Below are positions 14,292 through 23,281 of a stretch of DNA of 64,000 bases, piece after piece. The DNA is taken from contig JBBSHE010000003.1 in the NCBI GenBank assembly GCA_038253325.1, positions 56,663 through 120,662 of the forward strand, given 5' to 3'. Source of the stretch: JBBSHE01 sp038253325 (GTDB lineage: Bacteria; Actinomycetota; Actinomycetes; Propionibacteriales; Nocardioidaceae). The stretch's first letter is position 1; the number at the start of each line of letters is the position of its first letter. The translations under genes and the position numbers were made by a program. The notes beneath the pieces are model-generated. The model was not told the DNA's origin. It was given only the letters and a program-made list of their open reading frames with translations, and searched no databases.

Positions 14292-16372
14292 CAGGACGCC
14301 GTCCGATCCGACTGGCGGGTGCGCAAGCTGATACGGCACCGGCAGCACGGCTCCGGGCATTGGGAACCAGCCAGCTTCCACGTCGGGTGAGCTGCTTTTC
14401 GGAACCGGGCGCCTGCGTAGCGCACGCCACCGCGCAGGAAACACCCGAGCGCGAGCCACGAGAAGACCCCACGTTCAACGACCCAGAGGGGAGCCCACGC
14501 GGCGACCGATGGCGAGAAGACCCTGCGACCGCCGTGACGCCGTCTCCCGAGCTCTGCGGCGGCCATGCTGGTGACGCCGGCGGCCACCAGCAGGCGTCGG
14601 GCCCTGAGCAACCCAAAGGCCGCCATTGGCAGGACACCCAGCTCCACGCAGAGACGCCCGGGTTGGCTCATGCTGTCGTAGGCCTGTCGAAGCCGCTGGT
14701 CGGCGAACTGCCGGAATGTCGGAGGACGACGAGCCACGAACACGTCCGGAGCTCGGTGAACGTCGAAACCGTTGGCCGTCAGCGTCCGGATCAGCTCCAG
14801 GTTCTCGAACAGGACGGCACCGCAGTAGCCGTGCGTCACGATGAAGGCATCGCGACGGACAGCCGTCGTACCCGCGAAGTCGCTTCCGAAGGCGCGATTG
14901 AGGAGTGTTCGTGCCGAATCCCAGTACGTGTGCCACGCCATCGGACAGAAGTAGTTCTGGGGGACCACCGCGTCGTGGCGGCGCAGCAGGTCGATCACGG
15001 CTCGCAGCGAGGTCTCGTCGTAGCGGACGTCGTCGTCGGCCACCACGACGAATGGCGTCCGCGCTGCGGCGACTCCGTCACAGACACCAGCCACCTTTCC
15101 GTTCGGGGTTTTCGAACGTGGCCGGACGTGCTCAGCAATAGGCCGCCACTGCGTCTGGTTGCGAGTGAAGACGTCGGGCGCGGATCCGTCGACCACCACG
15201 ATGGTGAGCAGAGCACTCAGCATCGTTAGGTATTGCGTCAGGTCGTCATGGTCGGTCCCGGCTACGGTCTTGATCGGCAGCACGTACGTGACGTTCGACA
15301 GCCGGCAGATCTCGGCTTGGGGGCGCAACCCGAGCACGGCCGTCATGCGCCCACCGCCCGCGAAATGAGCTCGACCGGTCGAAGACGACGCCCCGCGCGC
15401 CCAGGCACCCAGCATTTGCTCGGCGGCGCGGTTGTCGAGCAACAGGCACGAGGCGAGCCCGAACGCGACCGAGCTGAGCGCGGATGGGTCGTCTTCGATC
15501 AGCCGTGCGCAGATGTGCCGGATGACGAGCTGTTCGTGGACGGCGTCGGCCTCGACGTGCTCGTCGTAGTATGCCGCCGCGGGCTCGGGATAGTGCAACC
15601 GCCGCAGCCCGTGGGAGACTCGCCGCGCTGGGATCGAGCTGGTGGCCTCGAACGCCGCAAGGTGGCCGACGACGGCTCCGCGCAGACGTCGGTGCAGACC
15701 GAACAGGCTCATCGCGTTGTTCACGGCCAGGGTCACCGCGGGCACGGCCTCGATATAGGCGCCGTAACCGGTGCGGAGGCCGCATGCCGCCAATGTGTCG
15801 GCGTACATCTTCGAGTGCAGGGCGTCCGGCCTTCCGGCGCCGTACTCGTCGTACTGCACCTCGACCAAGGCCACCTTGGCGGCTCCGGTCAGCCTCGGGA
15901 TGGCCCAGCTGTGTGGATCGGCTTCCTTGAGCTGGTAGATGCTGCGGTGGATGAGGAACTCGAGGAGCTGCGACGACGTGGCCGTGTGCTGCAAGTACCG
16001 GGCGAGCGGCGGTGAAGCGATGCCTTCGACGAAGCCGAACAGTCGTTGCGGTACCGGGCCGGAACTGTCGCAGATTTCCCGCACCCAACCTCGGGTGTGG
16101 TCGCGCAGCGTGGACTCGAACGGCCGTTCCAGGCACTGCCGCGCCATCAGGAGGGGTGGTGACCACTCGTACGCGTCGTCGACGTCGTCGAAGCCTCCGT
16201 AGTGGAGTTCGTAGAGGGACCACAGGGCGATCTGCAGGTCCTCGTCCTCGAGCGGGCAGCGACTGCACGAGTCGACGGCAGCTGAGCAGTCCGACAGGTC
16301 GAGGTCGCGGCCCCCCGTCAGCGCTCCGAACACCGCGGCGCTCAGCGGTCCACGCGGGGAGGGCAGCTGCAT
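14288..16372 (-). CDS. Haem-oxygenase-like iron-containing redox enzyme fused to a glycosyltransferase
   Basis: ATG 16372 is preceded by GGGAGG. The 694-residue product has two parts. Residues ~1-375 match the iron-containing redox enzyme family (haem-oxygenase-like diiron fold): LYELHYGGFDD, VEVQYDEYGAGRPDALHSKMYAD, EHVEADAVHEQLVIRHI. Residues ~390-660 are a family-2-type glycosyltransferase with VLPIKTVAG, VVDGS, VVVADDDVRYD (DXD), QNYFCPMAWHTYWD and C-terminal hydrophobic stretches. Related genomes usually have these as separate genes, so this is a fusion or a frame-altered junction near SSSTGRAHFAGGG. The last ~30 residues look non-native. The substrate is unknown. Confidence 0.75.
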   Translation of the reverse strand: MQLPSPRGPLSAAVFGALTGGRDLDLSDCSAAVDSCSRCPLEDEDLQIALWSLYELHYGGFDDVDDAYEWSPPLLMARQCLERPFESTLRDHTRGWVREICDSSGPVPQRLFGFVEGIASPPLARYLQHTATSSQLLEFLIHRSIYQLKEADPHSWAIPRLTGAAKVALVEVQYDEYGAGRPDALHSKMYADTLAACGLRTGYGAYIEAVPAVTLAVNNAMSLFGLHRRLRGAVVGHLAAFEATSSIPARRVSHGLRRLHYPEPAAAYYDEHVEADAVHEQLVIRHICARLIEDDPSALSSVAFGLASCLLLDNRAAEQMLGAWARGASSSTGRAHFAGGGRMTAVLGLRPQAEICRLSNVTYVLPIKTVAGTDHDDLTQYLTMLSALLTIVVVDGSAPDVFTRNQTQWRPIAEHVRPRSKTPNGKVAGVCDGVAAARTPFVVVADDDVRYDETSLRAVIDLLRRHDAVVPQNYFCPMAWHTYWDSARTLLNRAFGSDFAGTTAVRRDAFIVTHGYCGAVLFENLELIRTLTANGFDVHRAPDVFVARRPPTFRQFADQRLRQAYDSMSQPGRLCVELGVLPMAAFGLLRARRLLVAAGVTSMAAAELGRRRHGGRRVFSPSVAAWAPLWVVERGVFSWLALGCFLRGGVRYAGARFRKAAHPTWKLAGSQCPEPCCRCRISLRTRQSDRTASW

Positions 16373-16455
16373 CGAGTCCTCCCTTCGCGCCCCGGCGCGG
16401 CGGCGAGCCGAGGTTCGGCTGTCGTGCTGGTCGGCACGGGTCGTCACCGGGCTAG

Positions 16456-16481
16456 GTACCCGTGTTGGATGACCGATAATC
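16456..16481 (-). promoter_or_regulatory. Possible SigB-type promoter before the 16372 gene
   Basis: On the minus strand GATT (16481-16478), a 16-bp spacer and GGGTAC (16461-16456), fitting GNNT-N16-GGGTAC. The leader would be ~80 nt. The -35 is weak. Confidence 0.35.
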
Positions 16482-16514
16482 CTGCGGCGGTCAGGGGGTC
16501 GGCGCGACCGGACG

Positions 16515-17711
16515 TCAGGCGGTCTCGCCAGTGCTGGACGGAGACTTGCGGCAGTCGCGTTCGGCGAGCAGCTCGCCGATGACCACTTGGATCGACCCGG
16601 CGATCGGGATCGCGACCAACGCACCGAGGATTCCGGCGACTTCCGTTCCGAGGATGATCGCGACCAGCACTGCGAGCGGAGAAAGCTTCAGGGCGCGCCC
16701 GTAGATGAGCGGGCGTAACGTGTGCCCCTCGATCATGTGGTAGAGAAACATCAGGACGAACACCACGACACCCGCCACCGGTCCGGTGGAAAAAGCCACC
16801 AGGCTGAGCAGTACGGTGACGACCGCTGGCCCGAGGTACGGGACCAGCTCGATGAGTGCGGTGAACAGTCCCAGCGGGACCGGGTAGGGAACTCTGACGA
16901 TGAGCAAGATGACGGTCGCGACGACTCCGGCGAGGAAGCTGGCCAGGAGATTGCCCCGCACGAACCCGCTGACCGAGCTGTAGACGCCGGCGCCGACGCG
17001 CTCGACCGGGGCGCGGCGACGCTCGGGGATCAGATCGGTGATCCGTCGCCGCCACTCGGAACCCTCGAGCAGCATGAAGAGCGTCAAGAACGCGATGATG
17101 ACGATCCCGGCGACGGTGGTGGCAACACCCTTGGCGATCCCGAGTGCCGGGGAGGCGGCACCGGTCAGTCCATTGGACGCCTGATGCGATGCGACCTTGC
17201 GCACCTGCTCGACGACGTGGTACCTGCGCTCGAGGAAGCCGAGCGGCCCACGCCCCCTGGTGAGGTCGCGCACGAGATCCGGGAGCGAGTTCACGAAGTC
17301 CGTGATCTGCGTGACCAACGGCGGGATGAGCACCAGCCCCAGCACTGCAAAGACGACGAGGGCGAGCAGGTAGACCGTGGCGACGGCGAGCCCGCGGCCC
17401 AGCCCGATGCGCTGGAAGAACTCGACGGCGGGATTCAGCGCGAGCGCCAAGAACATCGCGATCGCGATCACCGTGAGACCCTTCTGCGCCACCAGTACGA
17501 ACCACAGTGCAGCGCCCACCCCGAGCAGGATCCCGAGACCCGCCAGGACCGTGCTCGGCCGAAACGTCACCACCCTCTCGACACCGCTCACCGGTTGCGA
17601 CAGGGGAATGTCAGCGGGATCTCCGTTCCGATTGGACGGCCGTGGTTCCGGCGAATTGGGCATGCGGATCGACGCCTTACTCGCGACCGCCGACGGCGGT
17701 CGCGAGCTCAT
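16515..17711 (-). CDS. AI-2E family transporter (membrane permease)
   Basis: A 398-residue membrane protein of the AI-2E/UPF0118 family with the usual ~8 helices: two N-terminal pairs (~53-115), a soluble loop (LVTQITDFVNSLPDLVRDL ...), then IVIIAFLTLFMLLEG and a C-terminal block (ASFLAGVVATVILLIV, LVPYLGPAVVTVLLSL, GPVAGVVVFVLMFLYHMIEGH, LVAIILGTEVAGILGALVAIPIAG). The LVPYLGP motif is typical. Members export small molecules or act as Na+/H+ antiporters; the substrate here cannot be told. ATG 17663 is an alternative start. Its 5' end overlaps the decayed epimerase gene by 35 bp. Confidence 0.88.
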   Translation of the reverse strand: MSSRPPSAVASKASIRMPNSPEPRPSNRNGDPADIPLSQPVSGVERVVTFRPSTVLAGLGILLGVGAALWFVLVAQKGLTVIAIAMFLALALNPAVEFFQRIGLGRGLAVATVYLLALVVFAVLGLVLIPPLVTQITDFVNSLPDLVRDLTRGRGPLGFLERRYHVVEQVRKVASHQASNGLTGAASPALGIAKGVATTVAGIVIIAFLTLFMLLEGSEWRRRITDLIPERRRAPVERVGAGVYSSVSGFVRGNLLASFLAGVVATVILLIVRVPYPVPLGLFTALIELVPYLGPAVVTVLLSLVAFSTGPVAGVVVFVLMFLYHMIEGHTLRPLIYGRALKLSPLAVLVAIILGTEVAGILGALVAIPIAGSIQVVIGELLAERDCRKSPSSTGETA

Positions 17712-18188
17712 GGCTTCTTACTGGTCCGCCGCTGGCCGCTGCGAGCGGCGGCGTCGGACCCGAGGCGCCGCGCCGCAGCCCGATCAGGAACTCGTCCAGG
17801 GCCTCGTGGGCACCGTAGGTGGGGGCCCAGCCGAGTTCGGGTTCGGCGGTGAACGGTCCGACCACCGGACGGACCGACGCCTCGACGACGACCAGCGCGA
17901 CGTCGCGGGCGTGGATGGCCCGGAACCGCAGTCGCGCCGGGTAGGGCACGAACGGGACGAGGGCGGGATTCACGAGTGACCCCGGGACGAACGGTCCACC
18001 GAACAGCCGGCGCTGCTGCGTTGCCGCCTGGCGCTGGAAGATGAAGGCCGGCCCGGTCTCGCGCGCATACGTGTCTCGACGAGCCGTCGAGACACCCCGA
18101 TGATCTCCTCGATCTCCGGTCGCGCCGCCAGCTTCTGGACCAGTGCGGTACCCAGGTTGCCTGTCGCCCCGACCACAATCACGCGCAT
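17677..18188 (-). pseudogene. NAD-dependent epimerase/dehydratase, deleted and frameshifted
   Basis: ATG 18188 opens a Rossmann start (MRVIVVGATGNLGTALVQKL ... EIIGVSRR). After ~18100 homology jumps frame and skips the central part of the enzyme. It resumes as FIFQRQAATQQRRLFGGPFVPG and RLRFRAIHARDVA, with another gap before LGWAPTYGAHEALDEFLIGLR. About half of the usual ~340 residues is gone. A good GTTA-N15-GGGTAC promoter still lies 10 bp upstream of the ATG. Confidence 0.75.
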
Positions 18189-18197
18189 GACGTACCA

Positions 18198-18222
18198 GTA
18201 CCCGCGCGCGGTGGTCCGTAAC
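18198..18222 (-). promoter_or_regulatory. SigB/SigF-type promoter before the epimerase pseudogene
   Basis: On the minus strand GTTA (18222-18219), a 15-bp spacer and GGGTAC (18203-18198). The start codon is 10 nt downstream, so the transcript would be almost leaderless, as for the hemerythrin gene. Confidence 0.5.
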
Positions 18223-18289
18223 GCGGCGAGGCGGTCCCATCCTGTCATCGAGGCACTGACGGCTGAGCCTTCCTTTCCCGAGCACTCGG

Positions 18290-19732
18290 TCAGGACTCAC
18301 GGCCGACGCTATCGGGCGGCCGTTCGGGGCGGAGGCCGCGCCAGGACGGGTGTCGTAGCCGGCCGTCGGACGTCCACTCGCTGAAGACCACCTCCCCGAC
18401 GAGCCGGGGTGTGCACCAGCGGGCGTCCTTCGCGTCAGCTCTGGGGACGTCCGCGAACGGACTGGTCTTGCGTTCGATCCTGCGAAGGGCACCGTGGAGG
18501 TCGTCGAGCATCGCCGAGGTGAAACCGGTCCCTACCTTGCCCACGTACTCGAGGCCGTCGCTCGTCGGCAGCCCTAGCAGCAGCGATCCGACCGTTTCGG
18601 AGCGACGGCCCTGACCCGGTTTCCAGCCGCCGACGACGACGTCCTGAGTCAGCTCGTTCTTGATCTTGCGCCACGACTTCGACCGCTGTCCGGGCCGGTA
18701 GGGGCTGTCGAGCCGCTTTGCGAGAACACCTTCGAGTCCCTGCTCACGGGTCGCAAACAGCAGATCCTCCCCGCTCCCCTCGAGCTGCGGGACGGTACGC
18801 CAGGTCGGACCCTCGAGCTGCAGCCCGTCGAGCAGGGAGCGCCGCTGTCGGTACGGCAGATCGAGCGTCGAACGGCCGTCGAGGTGCAACAGGTCGAAGA
18901 CGACGTACAGCACCGGATGCGTGGACAGCAACCGCGACGTCGGCGCGGAGACCCCCATCCGCTTCTGTAGTCGGCCGAAGCTCGGCCTGCCACGATCGTC
19001 GAACGCAACGACCTCGCCGTCCAGGACGACCTGCGTCGCCCCCAGCTGCTCACCAAGCCGGCGCAGCTCGGGGTAGGTGCTCGTGACGTCGTGGTCACCC
19101 CGGCTGCGGAGTGTCACCCTGCCACCGTCGACGTACGAGATCGCCCGCACTCCGTCCCACTTCAGCTCGAACGCCCAGTTCGTTTCGTCGCGCGGAAGAC
19201 CGTCCGGGGTCGCGAGCATCGGGCGAACGAGGTCCGGGAGCGGTTGCCAACCAGCGGGAGGCGGATCCATCCGGTGGATCATCCAGTTCTTCCCACCCGT
19301 CTGGAACAAGACGTACCGTCCGGTGACGCGGCCACCCTCGAGGACCACCTTGACCTCGTTGTCGTCCCACTTCTCGGTCAGGTAGTGGCCGCGGTCCCAG
19401 ATCTGTACCTTTCCGCCGCCGTACTCACCGGCGGGGATCTCGCCCTCGAAGCCGGCGTAGTCGAGCGGATGGTCCTCGGTGTGAACCGCGAGGTGGTTGT
19501 GCCGGGGGTCCGGCGGAACACCCTTCGGCAACGCCCAGGAAACCAGGACGCCGTCACGTTCGAGCCGGAGGTCCCAGTGCAATGCGCTTGCGTGGTGCTC
19601 CTGGATGACGAACGTGTCGTCGCCGCCTCGGGGCAGCAGGTCGTCGGCAGGGACGGGTTCCGGTGTACGCCGCGGGTCACGCTTGCGGCGGTACTCCGCA
19701 AGCCCGCCTCCGGCGGACTCCGAACCAGGCAT
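18290..19732 (-). CDS. LigD-type 3'-phosphoesterase and ATP-dependent DNA ligase
   Basis: A 480-residue protein with a 3'-phosphoesterase domain (~38-155: FVIQEHHASALHWDLRLERDG, AVHTEDHPLDYAGFEGEIPAGEYGGG) followed by an ATP-dependent ligase domain (~165-470). The nucleotidyl-accepting Lys is K191 in FELKWDGVRA; DGEVVAFD and EGVLAKRLDSPYRPG are further ligase motifs. It seals breaks in Ku-dependent end joining. The primase-polymerase domain of full-length LigD is absent here and is not encoded nearby. Its start is 2 bp from the stop of the second GAF-ANTAR gene, so the two are one operon. Confidence 0.93.
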   Translation of the reverse strand: MPGSESAGGGLAEYRRKRDPRRTPEPVPADDLLPRGGDDTFVIQEHHASALHWDLRLERDGVLVSWALPKGVPPDPRHNHLAVHTEDHPLDYAGFEGEIPAGEYGGGKVQIWDRGHYLTEKWDDNEVKVVLEGGRVTGRYVLFQTGGKNWMIHRMDPPPAGWQPLPDLVRPMLATPDGLPRDETNWAFELKWDGVRAISYVDGGRVTLRSRGDHDVTSTYPELRRLGEQLGATQVVLDGEVVAFDDRGRPSFGRLQKRMGVSAPTSRLLSTHPVLYVVFDLLHLDGRSTLDLPYRQRRSLLDGLQLEGPTWRTVPQLEGSGEDLLFATREQGLEGVLAKRLDSPYRPGQRSKSWRKIKNELTQDVVVGGWKPGQGRRSETVGSLLLGLPTSDGLEYVGKVGTGFTSAMLDDLHGALRRIERKTSPFADVPRADAKDARWCTPRLVGEVVFSEWTSDGRLRHPSWRGLRPERPPDSVGRES

Positions 19733-19733
19733 G

Positions 19734-20423
19734 CTACTTCGCTGCCTGGTTCGTGGAGCAGATCACCTCTTCGGCCACCAGCCGCAGCTTGATGTTGCCC
19801 TTCTGAGAGACCCGGACGAGAAATCCGAAAGCCCGGTCCTCATCGAGCTCGTAACGCTGCATGACGATCCCGACTGCCTTGCCGATGGCCTGCCGGGTCT
19901 CGATTGCCTCACGAAGTGTCTCGACCTCGTGGGTGAAGCCCATGGCGACGGCGGCATGGGTCGCGAAGAGCTCGGCGATGTTGCTGCCAGCGTGGTACGC
20001 CCCGGGCGTCGCGGAGTAGAGGTTGAGCGCCGCCCGTGAGCTCCCCGCCGTGAACAGCTCCACCGCCATCTGGCTGCGCAGTCCGAGGGCCGCAGCGCGT
20101 GGGCCGTATCGGGGCCAGCGGACATCGGTGGCAACATGGGGCGATCGTATCGTCGCCTGCTCGTCGACCGCTTCGACGCACGGGCCTTCGTGAAACCGGT
20201 ACTGCAGCTGGTCCGCTGCAACGATGACGTCGGCGGTCGGGGCAAGCGTCTTGATCTCGCCACCTCCGTTGCACATGGAGATGCTCGCAAAGTCCGTGCT
20301 CGGGATCACCTTGACCGCGGTGGTCGTGATCGTGTCGAGCGTGTCCTCCGGCTCCGTCGCCGATGCGAGGGCCTGAGCCACCGATGTCATCGTCTCGACG
20401 AGGCCGTCATGGCGACCATTCAT
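19734..20423 (-). CDS. GAF and ANTAR domain regulator (second copy)
   Basis: ATG 20423 follows AGGAG; seven extra codons upstream are possible but unneeded. The 229-residue product has a GAF domain (~12-160) and an ANTAR domain (~165-222: RQAIGKAVGIVMQRYELDEDRAFGFLVRVSQKGNIKLRLVAEEVI). It is a close paralogue of the 2411-3100 protein, colinear over its whole length. Position immediately before the phosphoesterase-ligase suggests the two are expressed together. Such proteins act as RNA-binding antiterminators once the GAF domain is switched; the signal is unknown. Confidence 0.9.
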   Translation of the reverse strand: MNGRHDGLVETMTSVAQALASATEPEDTLDTITTTAVKVIPSTDFASISMCNGGGEIKTLAPTADVIVAADQLQYRFHEGPCVEAVDEQATIRSPHVATDVRWPRYGPRAAALGLRSQMAVELFTAGSSRAALNLYSATPGAYHAGSNIAELFATHAAVAMGFTHEVETLREAIETRQAIGKAVGIVMQRYELDEDRAFGFLVRVSQKGNIKLRLVAEEVICSTNQAAK

Positions 20424-20588
20424 CAAGACTCCTGTTCCACGCATCGGTTGGGCGAGTGCTCACCTGCGAAGGCCTGCGCATCGGCCCCTGAGGTGAGCCC
20501 GGACGCTGCGAGAAGCATGTGCCCGCCGGGCTGCCGAGTCAACTCGGCCAAGATCCTCTTCCCCGGCCGTGCTCAGGCCCCCGACAAC

Positions 20589-21362
20589 TCACTCGGCAAG
20601 CATGCCGTGCCGGAGATCCTCCAGCGTGCGGCTCAGCAGCCGAGAGACATGCATCTGTGACAACCCGACCACGTCGGCAATCTGGGACTGCGTCATATCC
20701 TCGAAGAACCGCAGGTGGAGAATCCGACGTTCCCGGTCAGGGAGCTTGCGGACCAATGGCGCGATCGACTCATGGTCCTCGACGAAGGTGAACCCGGCGT
20801 CGGTCTCGCCGAGGCGCTCGCCAACCGTCGTGTTGAACGTGCCCTCGTCCAGGGAGCCCGGCTCGTTTGCCAGGGTCGCCTCGAGCCCCTCCCTCACCTC
20901 CTCCGAGGTCAGGCCGAGATGCCGGGCCAGCTCGGGGACCGTCGGACCGCGTCCGAGTCTCTGGGTGAGGTCCTCGTTGGCCGTCCGAAGTCTCAGATGT
21001 AGTTCCTTCAACCGCCGTGGAACCCTGACCCGCCAGCAGGAGTCGCGAAAGAACCGGCGAACCTCACCCATGATCGTCGGGACCGCAAACTTCGTGAAGT
21101 CGCTTCCCAGGCTCGGATCGAACCGCTCGACGGCGTTTACCAGGCCGAGTCGCGCGACCTGGACGATGTCTTCGGCCAGCCCTCCCCACGAACCGAATCT
21201 CGACGCGATCCGCGCGGCGAGATCGAGATGGGCGGCGATCAGGCCGTCGCGCAGGTCGGGTCGACGGGGGTCGTCCGGGTCCATCGCAGCGAGTCGCCGG
21301 AATCCCTCGGCAATGTCGTCTGGACAGCGGGTCGGCGAGTCGTTGCGCCGTGCCAACGTCAC
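20589..21362 (-). CDS. SigB/SigF-type stress sigma factor
   Basis: GTG 21362 overlaps the anti-sigma stop (GTGA), giving 257 residues. Region 2 is clear (GLIAAHLDLAARIASRFG, EDIVQVARLGLVNAVERFDPSLGSDFTKFAVPTIMGEVRRFFRD), then WRVRVPRRLKEL typical of the SigB/SigF/SigG group. Region 3 follows, and region 4 is a helix-turn-helix (RILHLRFFEDMTQSQIADVVGLSQMHVSRLLSRTL). It directs RNA polymerase to GTTT-N15-GGGTAC-like promoters, several of which lie in this window. Control is by the neighbouring kinase/STAS pair. Confidence 0.92.
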   Translation of the reverse strand: MTLARRNDSPTRCPDDIAEGFRRLAAMDPDDPRRPDLRDGLIAAHLDLAARIASRFGSWGGLAEDIVQVARLGLVNAVERFDPSLGSDFTKFAVPTIMGEVRRFFRDSCWRVRVPRRLKELHLRLRTANEDLTQRLGRGPTVPELARHLGLTSEEVREGLEATLANEPGSLDEGTFNTTVGERLGETDAGFTFVEDHESIAPLVRKLPDRERRILHLRFFEDMTQSQIADVVGLSQMHVSRLLSRTLEDLRHGMLAE

Positions 21363-21796
21363 GTGAGGTCCATGGGGTAGGGCTTGACGAACTCGATCGA
21401 GAGTTCCCGCAAGCCGCCCGAGTGAACGATGGTCCGGTGGTCGGTCTCGACGCACTCGACCAGGCAGTGCAGGATCTCCAGCCCCAGCGAGTCCGGCTCG
21501 AACACGTCGAACGACGTCGACTCCGCGGCAGCGCGGAACCACAGGCCGTCGTTTTCGATCCTCAGGTCGCAGGTCATCATCGCGTCGCCGGCGGCACGGC
21601 GGACCAGCGCCTGAGCCGCTTCGTCGACCGCCACCTTGAAGTCGATGACGTCATCGACAGAAAGGTCCGCCCGGATCGCCACGGAAGCCGCAAGCGATCG
21701 TACGAGCGGGAGGTTGCGGTGGTCCGCCCCGAGGCGCAACGTGAAGTCGGGGTGGTCGACCATGTCGTTCTTGATCAGATGAAGCTGGCCTGTCAT
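21359..21796 (-). CDS. Anti-sigma factor, RsbW-type ATP-binding kinase
   Basis: The chosen ATG 21796 gives 145 residues, normal for RsbW. The HATPase fold shows as DFTLRLGADHRNLPLVRSLAASVAI, DDVIDFKVAVDEAAQALV (N-box region, with D-E-A-A in place of the commoner NEA) and SLGLEILHCLVE. Such proteins hold the sigma factor inactive and phosphorylate a STAS antagonist. An earlier ATG at 21928 would overlap the STAS stop (ATGA) but adds an Arg-rich leader, so it was not preferred. It sits between its likely antagonist and its sigma factor. Confidence 0.8.
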   Translation of the reverse strand: MTGQLHLIKNDMVDHPDFTLRLGADHRNLPLVRSLAASVAIRADLSVDDVIDFKVAVDEAAQALVRRAAGDAMMTCDLRIENDGLWFRAAAESTSFDVFEPDSLGLEILHCLVECVETDHRTIVHSGGLRELSIEFVKPYPMDLT

Positions 21797-21924
21797 GGAG
21801 ACGGAAACTCTGCGGCGGACGTACGACATGAGAACGACAAGCGGCTCACGGTGAGCATGGGACTCCTCCCGGATGCGCTGGGTCTGTCCCATGAGGGGTA
21901 ACCTCTCTGCTCCGCTCCAAACCC

Positions 21925-22383
21925 TCATCCTTGACGCGGAACCCAGCGGTGAGCCGACGACGAGACGAGAGCCATCGCGTCCTGCGGGTCGTCCACGACG
22001 TGGAACGCTGACGTGTCACCGACGAGGTCCAGGATGCGAAGGACCGCCCGGCTCCCGGCCAGCCAGAACTCGACGCCGTCGGCGATACCGGACAGGCGGA
22101 CGTCTCGGAGCATCTGCACACCCGCCGAGCCGATGAACGTCACCGACCGCAGGTCGAAGACGACCTGGTCGATGCCGAGACCGAGCAGGTTTGGTAGCAG
22201 CGTTCGACCGATCTCCGGTGCCGACAACGCATCGACGTCCCCGGTGACCCGCACCAGAGCGGTCTCAGCGGCGTTTCCGCATCGATGCACGAGAACGTGC
22301 GAGGGATGATCTGAGAGGGCGTACGACGCGTCCTGCTGACCGGGCGACGTCGGGAGGGGGTTGAAGGGCAAGACTTCAGCCAT
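21925..22383 (-). CDS. STAS-domain anti-sigma factor antagonist
   Basis: ATG 22383 with AGAGGA upstream gives 152 residues. The STAS domain (~40-140) includes ETALVRVTGDVDALSAPEIGRTL and VVFDLRSVTFIGSAGVQML, in which the Ser of GSAG is the usual phosphorylation site. Dephosphorylated STAS proteins bind the RsbW kinase and free the sigma factor. Gene order STAS, kinase, sigma on one strand matches the classical partner-switching module. Earlier starts (22407, 22512) exist but lack homology. Confidence 0.85.
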   Translation of the reverse strand: MAEVLPFNPLPTSPGQQDASYALSDHPSHVLVHRCGNAAETALVRVTGDVDALSAPEIGRTLLPNLLGLGIDQVVFDLRSVTFIGSAGVQMLRDVRLSGIADGVEFWLAGSRAVLRILDLVGDTSAFHVVDDPQDAMALVSSSAHRWVPRQG

Positions 22384-22534
22384 CGTGGTCGGGTCCTCTG
22401 AAACCATCGGGCCCCGTAGGGGGCCAATGCCGTCGGCTGTGCACTCAACCACGTTCACCGTACGACCGATGAAGAGCTCGCACAACACACACCGGTCAGG
22501 GCGCTGCGGCATTTGGACGGTTGTGTCCTCGCCT

Positions 22535-23194
22535 TCAGCTCGCCCGGCGGAGCTCGGTCTCGCCGAGGTGTTCGATCAGGTCGGCCGGAGAGTCGAAGAC
22601 CCTGTCGGCGCCGGCGGCGATCAGCTCGCTGTCGGCGAACCCGCCGGAGCGCAGCGCGATCGTCGGCGCGCCCAGCTCTTCGGCCGCAACAAAGTCCCAG
22701 GGAGAGTCGCCGACGACCACGGCGTGCCTGCCACCGACCTTCTCCAGCGCGACCCGGAGCAGGTCGGGGGCCGGCTTTGTGCTCTCGACGTCCTCGGCCG
22801 TCGTCCAGGCGGCCGCATAGCGCCGGGCGTCGATCAGGTCGAGGTAGTGCTCGACGTGCTCGGGTTTGCCGGAACTCGCCAAGACGACGCGGAAACTTCG
22901 GTTGCAGAGTTGCTCGAGGAGCACGCTGGCCCCTTCGAGGGCCTTGATGCCCGTCAGGGTGGGCTCGAACTCCTCGACCCAGGCGTCGCGTATGTCGTCG
23001 CCATGCAGCTTTTCGACCGCAGGACCAGCCACGGCTTCGACGAGTTGGTCTCCACCCATTCCGATCTGTCGGTGAATGTGCCAGACCGGGTACGTGAGGC
23101 CGAACCGGCCGAACGCCCGGAACCAGGCGAGCGCGTGGTGGTAGTTCGAGTCGACCAGCGTGCCGTCGATGTCGACGATGGCCGTGTCAGCCAC
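22535..23194 (-). CDS. HAD family hydrolase
   Basis: A 219-residue haloacid-dehalogenase-type phosphatase. Motif I is VDIDGTLVDSNYHHALAW (D8, D10), motif II VVLASSGKPEHVEHYL, motif III Lys in STKPAPDLL and motif IV VVVGDSPWDFVAA. The helical cap lies at ~20-80. It resembles phosphoglycolate-phosphatase-like enzymes, but the substrate cannot be assigned. It stands alone between the LLM oxidoreductase and the STAS gene, same strand. Confidence 0.9.
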   Translation of the reverse strand: MADTAIVDIDGTLVDSNYHHALAWFRAFGRFGLTYPVWHIHRQIGMGGDQLVEAVAGPAVEKLHGDDIRDAWVEEFEPTLTGIKALEGASVLLEQLCNRSFRVVLASSGKPEHVEHYLDLIDARRYAAAWTTAEDVESTKPAPDLLRVALEKVGGRHAVVVGDSPWDFVAAEELGAPTIALRSGGFADSELIAAGADRVFDSPADLIEHLGETELRRAS

Positions 23195-23281
23195 GGTTCA
23201 CGCTGTCTGATCGCTGACCTGTCACCGAGCGGTTACCCGCGCCCCGGTGCTCGCCTCGCCGGCGGGGGACCGGATGACACG

